Of a stretch of 64,000 nt of DNA, positions 53,124 to 63,286 are shown in pieces. The stretch is from assembly GCF_000149955.1 (NCBI RefSeq), contig NC_031000.1:530761-594760 (forward strand). Reading direction: 5' to 3'. Source of the DNA: Fusarium oxysporum f. sp. lycopersici 4287 (Eukaryota > Ascomycota > Sordariomycetes > Hypocreales > Nectriaceae). Position 1 is the first letter of the stretch. The number at the start of each line of letters is the position of its first letter. The notes below the pieces were generated by a model that saw nothing but the letters and a program-made list of their open reading frames with translations, was not told the DNA's origin and made no database searches. The position numbers and the translations under genes were made by a program.

Positions 53124-53509
53124 ATCGGGCATAATAGGGCTCTATGAGATTACTTCTTTATTGCCAATAGTATTACACACAGATTGGAAGCTATAATGAG
53201 CTAATTCAAATATTAAGCCTCTTTTTTAAGATGTAAAGGATTATTATCCAAGATGAGAGGGTCAATGTACAAGTCAATGCATCGATCAATATCAGCTCCA
53301 GAAAAGATGGGCGAAACATGACCTCGGTCTACATCATCGATCCTCCCACTTTCACTGAAAGTGGACGTTTTGCAATACTATTGGCTGGTAATCCCTGTGA
53401 TAACCCCGCATTCCACTTTCACCTGAAAGAGGACTCTGAACAACATACCCCAGCAAAATGTAAGCCAAAGTGGTGATCTCGTCATTTCATTGGTCGACTT
53501 TGCTTTTTT
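53124..53509. other. Spacer containing a short palindromic repeat element
   Basis: At 53344-53432 two inverted CCACTTTCA/TGAAAGTGG motifs bracket about 60 bp. The first is a near-perfect palindrome. A related motif occurs at 30735. Confidence 0.35.
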
Positions 53510-54298
53510 TTGCCCATCAGAGAGTTTCAACTTCAAGCTATGCAATGCCCTATACGCGGCGACGCGCGTATGTCGTGTACCCTGGCTATCGACCTGCGGA
53601 GGCATATGAGCCCAACGAGTTACAAATCTTCATTGCCATCATCTCTTTGGAAATACCAATCACGATGTCAGAACGATCACATCATGAAGAGACCATTCGA
53701 AAACACTCAGACTGACTATGTTGCGGCCACTGGCACAAGCGAGACGACCCCATGGCTACAGCACACACGCTGGGCTGAGCTGTTCCGGAATAGATCACTC
53801 GAAATCATTGCCGCCACGGCGAAGCTACCGGCCTCGCAATGGAGTAGAAGATACCTACTTGGTCAATGGCAAGGACTTTATATCTGGAGCTCTGCCGAAA
53901 CTGAAGCCCAGTTGCAGGTTATCCTTCGCGGGCTAGACTTGATGTTCGACAGGGCAAGAGCTACGCTTGATCGCACGCCATATATCTCACGCTGTTGGCT
54001 AAATACATATGCTAAAGATGCTTTTTGGCCGCATGGATTTCGGGCCATACCAAGCTTTAAGAAGTATCTGGCAATATGGAAAAGATTCATCTGCTTCGTA
54101 TTTCGCGCTCTGCAATACCCGTCTCGGCAGCGTAAGGAGGTATATAACTTGCGTTTGGGATCCAATGAGATTAAGATGATGCAGCATATATTATATCTGG
54201 TCGGTCAACTGCAACTAGGAGAGGATGGCAACGTCAGCGACAGCTCAGACAGCGAGGGTGACGAATCTTATGGCCAAGACTGGCACGACAGCCCTTAG
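53510..54298 (+). pseudogene. Fragment resembling the N-terminal region of fungal helicase-type repeat ORFs
   Basis: A 262-codon frame; convincing protein character begins at about residue 75: TPWLQHTRWAELFRNRSLEI, then WSSAETEAQLQVILRGLDLM, SRCWLNTYAKDAFWPHGF and RQRKEVYNLRLGSNEIKMMQ. This pattern (TRW..F; SSAETEAQL; CWL; R.EV..LRL) is what I recall from the region ahead of RecQ-like helicase domains in large fungal repeat-associated ORFs (DUF3505-type). No helicase motif follows, because the sequence runs into transposon ends at 54290. The assignment is from memory of the pattern and is tentative. Confidence 0.45.
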
Positions 54299-54317
54299 GG
54301 AGGTCACTCGCCCCGGG
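54290..54317. repeat. Solitary piggyBac-type subterminal block
   Basis: AGCCCTTAGGGAGGTCACTC followed by GCCCC matches the block inside piggyBac-like ends at 16850 and 25390. It abuts the left TIR of the second MULE. No terminal TTATCTC remains. Confidence 0.45.
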
Positions 54318-57198
54318 GCCCCATAGGGACACGCCTAGGCGCCTCTCCACTTCTGCACGCGTAGGCGTGCGGATTATGTCAGCCCCCAATTTGGCACAAC
54401 TCCACAACTGCATTTCGAGTTTTGAGGCTGGCGGGTTTCAGAATCCCGAGATTCAGAACTGCAATGAATTCCTAATTATCAAGCTGAATACAATTCCTGC
54501 TGCTCTTTTCCATCATTCTCAGCCGCCTCCAAGATGTCGCGCATGCCTCTTCTGCTAGAAAATGGATTACTTTCCATTGCTGCCGCTACCTGAGCCTCCA
54601 CCCGATCATCTTCTGCTTTACTCCAATCCAGGTACGCCATCATCTCTTCCTTACTCCAATCTCTAGATCCGGTGGGTGTCGTACAGAGTTTGCCCATCTG
54701 CTTCCAGTCAAGACACCACTGGTAGCTTGCTTTGTCATACCGCAAAGGTAGACCTAACGCCCTCCGATACTGCTGGTTAGTTTTGACGCTACCACGAGGC
54801 TGCGCCTTATACCAAGCATCTCGAGCAGCAACATATCTCCGATAGATGGCTTGTGGGTCATCATATCTTAGTGTCGGCGCCACTGATGCTGTTGAAGATG
54901 ATGCTACTGGCGACTTCCCTCCCTGTGTCGATGGTTTTGCTGATGACACTGCCGATGATGCTGCTGTCTCTATACTAACTACAATGCAGCTAGTATCATC
55001 CCTGCCAGACCCAGCATGTCCGGATAATCCCGATGATGGGTCTTCCAGTGGTTGTCCTTCCTGCAAAGATGATACAGATGCAGATACTGCTGCTGCTGGT
55101 CGTGCTTCCCCGGATAATGCTGGCGAGAGTGCCACTGGCATTGCTTCTACCTGTGCTGACGATGATGACAAATACAAAATCCCCTCGTACCGTTGAGGGC
55201 ATGCCTTTGACGTCATCTTGTGACCTAATTTGTGGCATCTACTGCATGTAGGTCGTGCTTTTGGCTGCGCTGCTGCCTGAACTGCCTCGAATGCACTTGG
55301 TTCTCTCTGAGTGCTCGATTGCGATTTACTTGTGGTAGAATCGGCAGCTATTCGATTAGATCGGTGTCGAGGCTCCAATAGCACCTGATGAACACCATGA
55401 CGACTCAAATGCCAATGCGGGTGAAAATGCTCCAAGCGAAGGGTTTGGCCTTGCTCTTGTAGAGCCTTGAGAATATGGGCGCAAGGGAGGCCGTGGGATC
55501 GAGAGAATGTACCGGTACAACTAGGCAGGTCATCTTTCATAAGCCGCTTCCGCTGTTCTTCAACTTTGCGTAAAGCCTCGTGAGATATCCAGCCACGTAT
55601 GGCACTATATAGTGATCCAGAGAGCTCAATTGGTATTCGCATTTGCTGCCTGACTTGGTTGGATCGCAGCTCAGATAATTGATTAAGAAGCGCATGTTTC
55701 ATAGCTCTCCACGCCTCGAAGAGATCTAGCGTAGATTTCTTGTGGTGGCTCTTAAGGAGCCCATGGATACCCTCAACCCGTGAGGTGACCACATTACCAA
55801 AGTGAGGGTGCTGGTCGACCCAGGCCTTAACGAGCTTTTTCTTGTACGGATCGAGCCAGTTGGACTTGATGTAGCCAACCTCTTCGAGATATTGAGGCAG
55901 ATAGCGCTTTTCAAGCTCTTGTACGCGCTGGTCAAATGCCTGTTCATCTGACGACCTCATAATCGAATGCCAGTGGTTGAAAAAGTCATTCCAATCGCTC
56001 AGACCTTGCTGATAGGCCTCAGACCCTTGCTTATGGTGTACGAATGTTGGCTGGCAATAGCGGAGGACCGCCTTATTCGCATGCCACAGGCATAGCAGAG
56101 AGATCGAAGACGGAAAGCAGCTCTCTACAGCGTTCATACAGGCCTTATCACGGTCAGTCAGAATAACAGATGGAAACCTTGTGTTGCAGAGTTCATACAG
56201 GGACCTGAGCCGGTCCAAGGCCCATATGAAGTCCTGCTCAGCCTCGCCATTAAGGAATGCGAAGGCGATACAGAAGGATCGCTGACAGGCATCAACACCA
56301 ATCATATCAAGCAGCGGCATTCCGTATTTGTTCGTTTTGTATGTGCAGTCCAAGAAAAGTAGATCTGGGTAAGCCTTCAAGTATGCCAATGAATCCGGAT
56401 GGGCGAACAACACCGCCGTGATTCAGTTATCTGAGTCAAGCTGCATCCGGTTCCAGAACCCTTCCTTGTCTAGCTGGTTAGCAAAAGCATGTATAGTGCT
56501 CTGACCCTCACAGAGCTCTCGTTTGCTATCTGCGAGACGGTTGTAGATATCTTGCTGGGTTGCAATGGTATTCGAGTTCTGGCGAATATAAGTCCTGATA
56601 CCTTTTGGCGCTACACCAGCGTTCGTAAGGCGGCTGATTGTTGACCTGTCCACATCCGAGAGCTGCCGATGGACTGGGTGCGCCGATTTGTGCCAACTTG
56701 GTTCATGGTTGTGTGAAGAAAATTGTGGATCCGGACGATGCCTTAAAGACCAAGTCGTCTTATCTAGGGATTCCTTCGCGATGATAGAGAACCGGCAGTT
56801 GGTTCCTCGCGTAGTAGTCTTGCGCTGGTGGTCCCTTGAGGCGCTTGGTGGCCGACACCATCGATCACATGCGTATGTGATAATCTGCCTGCCGCTGGTT
56901 GATCGCGACGATCTCCCAGTTACGAACGCGTATCCTCTTGGTGCTGCCCATTCATTGATAGCTGTGAGTAGAGCCTCTCGCGAGTCGTACGTGCCCTCTG
57001 GCGGAAGCACATCATCAGGAAATGCCGTCTGCGCCATAACGGCAACCCCTGAAAACTACGGTTGTGGTTAGCAATGGCAGCAATAGCCGCAGCCCCTGAG
57101 AAATGCAGTTGTGGAGTTGTGCCAAATTGGGGGCTGACATAATCCGCACGCCTACGCGTGCAGAAGTGGAGAGGCGCCTAGGCGTGTCCCTATGGGGC
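54318..57198 (-). mobile_element. Second Mutator-like element with identical 99-bp TIRs
   Basis: The ends form a 99-bp inverted repeat with no mismatch seen, starting GCCCCATAGGGACACGCCTA at 54318 and, in reverse complement, at 57198. The interior holds a MULE transposase on the minus strand. The left flank is a piggyBac-type fragment and the right flank is the broken end of a hAT-derived element. No target duplication links them. Confidence 0.88.
54479..57037 (-). pseudogene. MULE transposase with a single nonsense codon
   Basis: One frame from the ATG at 57037 (MAQTAFPDDVLPPEGTYDSR) to 54479, interrupted only by TGA at 56425-56423. The reading continues in frame as ITAVLFAHPDSLAYLKAYPD. 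An Arg codon (CGA) is the likely ancestor of the stop. Domains: FAR1-like N-terminus (ITYACDRW; NCRFSIIAKE), MULE core with LLFLDCTYKTNKYGMPLLDM (first Asp) and SVILTDRDKACMNAVE (second Asp), then SLLCLWHANKAVLRY. SWIM-like zinc region CTGTFSRSHGLPCAHILK and a CCHC-like CSRCHKLGHKMTSKAC follow. The long C-terminus has a Ser/Ala-rich linker. Otherwise about 850 aa are intact. Confidence 0.9.
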
Positions 57199-57914
57199 GC
57201 CGTGGATATGGATGCTGACTAATAATTTCGATGTGGAATGGGTGGAAATGGATCCATTACGGAAATGGATCCATATTGTGGAATTTGTGGAATGGAAACC
57301 TACTTCGTCCAACAATGGTAATTAGTGGGTCCCGCCCGCCCTCGGTGGCGTCAATGTTTTTGTCATTGGTCCATTAAAATCCGCCATTGCTTGACGCAAA
57401 GGCAACACACCCACCGACGTTCCTGCTTCTTGTTATGCTGGATATTCGTAGCCGAACCGATATACCTATAGACGCGCCTTGCCGTCTCTCTCCGTCAAGA
57501 TCCAGCTTTTGTAGAGCTGAAAGAGCCGTTGATTGTCCTCTTCTGTTCGTTCTGGAACGGATGTGGTTGACTTGGTAGGATGGGGAGTGGCTATTTCGAT
57601 TTGGGGTAGTAACGCGAGTAACAGTGAAGCCCCCAGAATGGACTCATTGTGTACGGAGGAAAATGGGGTGGCAAATCGATGTTGTGTTGTTGTGGGTGAT
57701 AGAAAGTACTTAGGATATGCGGGATTTCACAAGGAAATCAAGGCATTTTCGAACCCCACCTAAAATATTCCACGATTTCCACATGTGTAACATGTGGAAG
57801 GGGCTTCGTGGCGTGGATATGGAAATGCTGAAGCCCACGTGGAATGGAATGGAATGGATATGGATCCACATTATGGATCCATATGTGGATTTCGTGGTAT
57901 GGATTTGAACCCTG
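57199..57914 (-). mobile_element. Non-autonomous hAT-derived element (copy B), one end lost
   Basis: Reverse-oriented near-copy of 25430-26191. The TIR TGGATTTGAACCCTG ends at 57914; the other end is cut at 57199, where the second MULE begins. It carries the same stop codon and frameshift in the BED-finger remnant as copy A. Only scattered base differences from copy A were noticed. Confidence 0.8.
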
Positions 57915-59283
57915 GGCAATTAGAATTCCGTTGGTTCGACAACTAGACTCATAAGACAGGGACTAGTTACATGAGCTTATTCTTGTGGCACAACATCATC
58001 AATCGAAGCCTACTAACTCGACTCCGGCCCATATTTGCTGCTCATCTTGCAAATTTGTCCCCTCGTTGATCTTTATACAGTGAGGTGCAATACGTTTGAA
58101 TACCAGATGAAGTATCTGCCTCGTTGCTCTAGTCCTGTCAGAATCCTGACTAGCCATATCGGGTAGACATCTAGCCCAGGTAGGCAGCTAGCTGGCTTGA
58201 TGAGGTACATACCGAGCGAAGGGATAGCTCCCGATCGGTTTAGCAAGGAGGCGAGTACTTGCGCCTGGATTCAAACTTCTTGCATCCCACTGTACTGAAG
58301 GGCCGTGACACTCAAAGAGATACTCCAAGTCGGTGTACAGCGCTACAACGATTGGCCACCATATACGAGTTCCATATCCCAGTCTTGGGGCCACCCATCC
58401 AACGGGTAACGTATCACGATCTGCTGACATGACGGAGACGGTTGTAGGTGGGCAACTTACCGTTTCGCTCCGTCAGCAAGTAGAAATCGTGCTTGTTTCG
58501 AGGCTGTTGGCTAGCGATCTATCAGCATGCATTATTTTATGGTGATGCTATTGGTCATTGTTTACGAGCCTGTCTTTACGTCACCGCCATTGTCCCAATC
58601 CAAGCTCCGACCAACTGCTAAGGCTATGCGAGAGGTTCTAGTGTTAACTGATGCGACGACATGGAAATAATGGGAAAGGCAATTTAAAATAAGCTCTAAT
58701 ATTGACAGACAGAGTGTCAAATATTGGGATGAATTATATGTTATTCGTCTTCTTCTGTCCGGTCTCCATCTCTCGCTTGCTGCTTGAGGTTTAATGCAAG
58801 CTTTATATGGCTTTTCTCTTCTATATGGAATCAACTGGAAGTTGCTTGCTAAGCTGTGGCAATAGGTGGCAACTGACATCTTTAATGACAATATTTATCA
58901 GCTTTTCAAGCTACTTCCATGAGCTTCCTTTTACTCTGGTGACTTCTTCGTCGAGGTTGCTCCAGGACAGTATATATTCAGGGGCCGTAACGATGATTGG
59001 ATCAAGATGGAGACGTCGTTAGGGTGCGATGCAGGTTCGATCGAGGCGAATGCGGCGCAGAATTGCAGAGATCTCATTAGCGGCGTTGTTGTTGTGGGCG
59101 CTGCTCGGCCCTTCGCCAGCGATGGTGGTTGAGCTGAAGAATGACAAGGTGAGCGACGAGTCCCAAATCAAGAGAGAAATACTTGGGATGATCACTCCGA
59201 TTCACAGGAGAAGATATACGCATGAAAAAATCGAGGATGAGCGTCTTATCTTTATTGTTGCCAAAGGCACTCTTCCTCGGACC
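57915..59283. other. Intergenic region without recognised genes
   Basis: Short frames only. A 147-codon plus frame starts at 59029 with a hydrophobic stretch (ISLAALLLWALLGPSPAMVV) but runs into the low-complexity ATCGAT repeats, so it is not called. Confidence 0.45.
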
Positions 59284-59731
59284 GTCACCAAGGCAGGCTT
59301 CGAAATCGATCGTATAGATCGATTCCGAGCCCTGATCGATCGATTTATATCGATCGTCACCCTCAATCGATCGATATCGATCGATCAAATAGATCAGACA
59401 GAGCCTCACGTGACGAGGCAACGAAGCTGCGGAATCCTAAAAAGGAAGGTGGTGGGGCGCCTTCCTCCTTAGAAAACACTCAACAGCAGCGTCTCTCCAC
59501 CAATCGCGCCTGCCAGGGATGCTTTGTAGGGCATGCGACGTGTTGCGATCCACACAGAGGCAGAATCTAGGGCAGCCTATCCTGCACTTCACCGATTTAT
59601 ATATGGTCCACTGGATCGACGATCAAATCGATCGGGACTGGTAATCGATCGATATCGATCGACTGGCAGCCCTGATCGATCGGTCGAAATCGAAATCGAT
59701 TGGTCGATCGATTTCGAAGCTTGCACCAAGG
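59284..59731. repeat. ATCGATCG-rich inverted repeat
   Basis: Two arms rich in CGATCGAT, about 59284-59397 and 59618-59731, are inverted relative to each other. The outer parts read CCAAGGCAGGCTTCGAAATC on the left and, on the right, GATTTCGAAGCTTGCACCAA. Each arm is itself composed of short palindromes (ATCGATCGATATCGATCGA). The spacer of about 220 bp is not repetitive. Confidence 0.65.
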
Positions 59732-59828
59732 GAAGCATCAGAAGGGCAGCAGTCGAGGAAAGGCTGAGCTGGATAAGATATATGGAGAACTGGATAGATG
59801 AGCTTGGGGGGCTCAATCTGTCGCTATT

Positions 59829-60625
59829 TGTTGGAAAGTCCGGGGATCCTTCTTTCCTTCAGGATTCACACTATTAGTCTGAAAGTCCTAGAATTAGAGT
59901 TCAAGGTTCTAGATGAAACTACCTACGGATATGAGTCCGAGAAGAACTCTCATCTCCATAAGAATAAGAACAATAGAAAATAAAGAAAATCAAAATCAAG
60001 TGTTATAAAATGTATTTTTACCCAGCACTACTGCTAGGCTGGCTGGCTGCGCCCTGCCTCCGACGGTCAACGGGTAGTACAATAGTAGACAGCCTTGAAG
60101 CTGAAATTGAGGCGACAACCGGCAATTCCAAAGCTCCCAAGCTGATAATGATGATGTCGGTGAAGACTTACCGTTTAACCATGAGAGAAGGGTGAGAAAG
60201 TTTTTATGCGTGTGAATGCGCTAGCCCGGCTAGGACTCCCTGTCAGACAGTTGCCATAAGGCTCTAGTGGAGTCATCGCAGGGGCCTGATCCAATTTAAA
60301 GGCTTTGGATTTAAGGTCCTTGACAACACACCTATTTTGTATGGTGCCACAAGACACTTGCTCGTAATTGGTAGCCAATCGCATCATGACTCAGAGGACA
60401 GAGATTGCCCCGCTGCGATGCCCACTGACCTAGGTCCCTGCACAGTAGTGGTGGGTGAAAATGTTTTCTATTGAACTTAATTTTTAGTTTATTTTTGTTG
60501 AAGAGAGCTAGTCTGAGGTTTATATCTCTAGACGATTTCATCTAGGACTTTGAACTCTAAATCTAGGACTTTCAGACTAACAGTCTGAATCCTGAAGGGC
60601 AGGGGGATTCCCAGATTTTCCGACA
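59829..60625. mobile_element. MITE-like element with about 100-bp inverted ends
   Basis: The left arm starts TGTTGGAAAGTCCGGGGATC and the right arm, reverse complemented, TGTCGGAAAATCTGGGAATC. Both continue with CTTCAGGATTCA, TAGTCTGAAAGTCCTAGA and GAGTTCAA. The arms are similar but not identical. The interior (about 600 bp) has no recognisable coding sequence. Target duplication not identified. Confidence 0.6.
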
Positions 60626-60967
60626 TCTCCCAGCGTATTGGCTCGCTGTAAGCTTTGTAACGAGCAGCTGTTAAGCATGCGGATCGCTGGTTCGCAGAGC
60701 TATACGAGCATTGAGGTATTGATGATATGCAGCTCCGTCATAAGAACTCATGTGGCACTCTTTGTGGATCATGGGGATTTGTCCTGTGCAGGGGATCTAT
60801 TGTCGAGTAAGCATCAAGATACGTGATTGGCCAAGCTTTACGAGCATCTCGAGGGATCCGCTAGGTTAGATATTCCTATGGCGACCGGTCCTAGGATTAC
60901 GCCCCACTTAGACCATTTCGCAGTCATCTTGATTCTAGAGCGTAGCAATAAGTCCGAGCATACCCTA
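60626..60967. other. Spacer left of the Fot-like element
   Basis: No gene recognised. Ends with the TA at 60966-60967 that marks the insertion site of the next element. Confidence 0.4.
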
Positions 60968-63286
60968 AGGGATTTCCCGGTGATCCGCCGGATCCGATCA
61001 TCTGCCGGACTCACACCGATATTCACTCCCAACTTTAATCTTTAATAACTCAACAACCATGGCAGCAATCGATAAAGCACTCGAGTTTCTGAAAACCTCA
61101 GGATCTATTAACTATGCTGCTACCGCTAAAAAGTTCGAATGTGACGAGACTACCCTGCGCCGCCGCCATCAGGGCAAACAGAGGGCAAGACGCGATGCCG
61201 ACTCTTTGTATAAATCTCGTCTCTCAAAACAACAGGAACAAGATCTTGTTACTTATATCCGTAAACTCTCACTGCGTGGCATTCCGCCAACCCTATCCAT
61301 GATCCGAAATTTTGCCCAGGACATAGCCAAAATCGAGGTCGGAAAGAACTGGCCATACAGCTTCGTCCAGCGCCATCGCAACGAGATCGATTGTACCTGG
61401 TTTGATGGATTTGATATAGCACGAAGAAGAGCCGACAATGCTTCTCGGTATAGAGCATATTTTGATCTAGTAAGCAGACTCGTAGCGCCTTTGGTCCGTT
61501 GCTAATCATGGAAGATCCGTGAAAAAATCGACAAATACGACATCTTACCTCAGAGCACGTATAACATGGATGAGAAGGGATTTCACCTGGGCGTAATCAA
61601 CCGAACGAAGAGAGTATTTGATGTCAATGCTAAAAGGCAAGGCAAATTGCTCGGTGCTTCCCAGGATGGGAACCGATCGTGGATCACATTCCTGGCGTGC
61701 ATCTGCCAAGACATGACATCGCTACCCCCATTCCTCATCTACCAGGGCAAGCCGGGACAAGTTCAGGACACTTGGCTCACTGACTTTGATCCGGAGCATC
61801 AATCAGCCTTCTTTTCCACGTCCGAAACTGGCTGGACGAGTCACGAACTGGGGAAAGAGTGGCTGATTGGTGTTTTCGACCGCTTTACTAAGGCGAAAGC
61901 AAGAAATGGGCGCGATTACCGCCTTCTCATCACCGATGGACACTCTAGCCACATCAATATGGACTTCTTGGACTGGTGCGACGCGCATCGGATCATCGTT
62001 GCGGTGTTCCCACCTCACTCTACTCACCGGCTGCAACCCCTGGACGTCTCGCTTTTCGGGCCCTTATCAACAGCCGATACCAACCGACTTGTTCAGTGGA
62101 CTTCAAAGACGCAAGGCCTCACTGGGCTATCCAAACGCGAGTTTTGGGTCCTGTTCTGGGGTGCATTGGAAGCTGCTTTCACTCCGGAGAACATCGCCAG
62201 TGGGTGGAGACGGACGGGTCTCAAGCCTTTCGATCCGGACGTCGTCCTATCTCAGGTTTCGAAGAATACGGACGATGACTCAGATGCGTAAAGTGGCTTG
62301 GATGATTCCATTGCTTTACAAGAACCTACTGCACGAGAATTACGACGACTTGTTGATCATGTCGTGAAGCAATCCTCAGTCAGCTCTGACACAGGCGCCC
62401 GAAAGCTAAAGAGAACCCTTGAAAGCCTTCAGGCCGAGGTTGAACTACTCAGGCATGAGAACCAAGGCCTCCGTGAGACAATTATCCGTGAAAAACAGCG
62501 CAGGCAGCGTGGTAAAGCCCTGAAAGACTATATCTTTGATCGTGTGGATCCTAATTCAGCTCAGGTGTTTAGCCCGCAAAAGATCGCCCAAGCTCGCCAG
62601 AAGAAAATTGAAATGGAGGCGCAGAAGGAAGAGGAGGTTCTCCAGAAGAGAACTGAAAAGGCTCTGCGGCAGAAAAGAGTAGAGGAGCAAAAGCAACTGG
62701 TATTAGAGAGGAAGAGGCAGCGGGAGGAGAAAAAAGAAAGAAAACGGCGGGAAAAAGAAACAAAGCAGCTTGAGAGAGAAGCAAACCGACAGCTTCGGAT
62801 TGAGATGAAGAAGCAGAATCAGCGGAGTATACAACCGAAGCATCAGGCACGGCAGAATGGCTCAGATGGTCTCGAAGAGAATGGGGGCATTCAGGACGAA
62901 ATCATCGTCGTTCTTCCCACAGTCACCCAAACCCCCGTATTATTCAAGCCACCCAACGAAGCATTAAGTACCCCAAATACAAAGGCGTCGACGCCACCCA
63001 GCCATAAAACTCGGCCTAAAAGGCCTTCTTTAGTTGTCGAGAGCGATCGGGAGGTAGTGGTGGCATATCGGGACTCGGGGCGATCGCAGCGGAACAGGAA
63101 ACGACCGCGATGGCTTGATGACTTCGAAGTTAATTGAAATAAGTCTTAAGGAAATAATTATATCATCTTCGTAGTTTTAGCGCATTTTGAAAAGTGCTTG
63201 TTGAGCTATGCTAGATTGAAGTCGCCCATGTAAGTTGGCAATAATCCGGCAGATCACCGGATCCGGCGGATCACCGGGAAATCCCT
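60968..63286 (+). mobile_element. Fot-like transposon (second family) with TA duplication
   Basis: Inverted ends: AGGGATTTCCCGGTGATCCG from 60968 and its reverse complement ending at 63286. They continue as CCGGATCC and TCTGCCGGA with few differences. TA flanks both sides (60966-60967 and 63287-63288). The element carries one transposase gene. The right-hand TA is part of the TTATCTCTTTG end of a piggyBac-like element, so it inserted at that terminus. Confidence 0.88.
61059..63137 (+). CDS. Fot-like transposase with a short intron and coiled-coil tail, one in-frame stop
   Basis: Exon 61059-61469 joins 61515 onward through a 45-nt intron (donor GTAAGC, branch-like GCTAATC, acceptor AAG), restoring AYFDL-IREKIDKYDILP and removing an in-frame TAA. 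The N-terminus has a Psq-type HTH (INYAATAKKFECDETTLRRR) and a Tc5-type HTH. The DDE_1 core has NMDEKGFHLGV, LLITDGHSSHI and QPLDVSLFGPL. The core ends with TGLKPFDPDVVLSQV. A TAA at 62289-62291 follows (DSDA-stop-SGLDDS), and the same frame continues to 63137 as a charged coiled coil (LESLQAEVELLRHENQGLRE; many REKE-type repeats). Either the TAA is a nonsense mutation or the DDE protein (about 380 aa) ends there. The coiled-coil tail is typical of full-length members. Confidence 0.85.

Noticed and set aside
59029..59472. 147-codon frame with an N-terminal hydrophobic stretch
   Set aside because: Its second half is translated from ATCGATCG low-complexity repeats and no family is recognisable.
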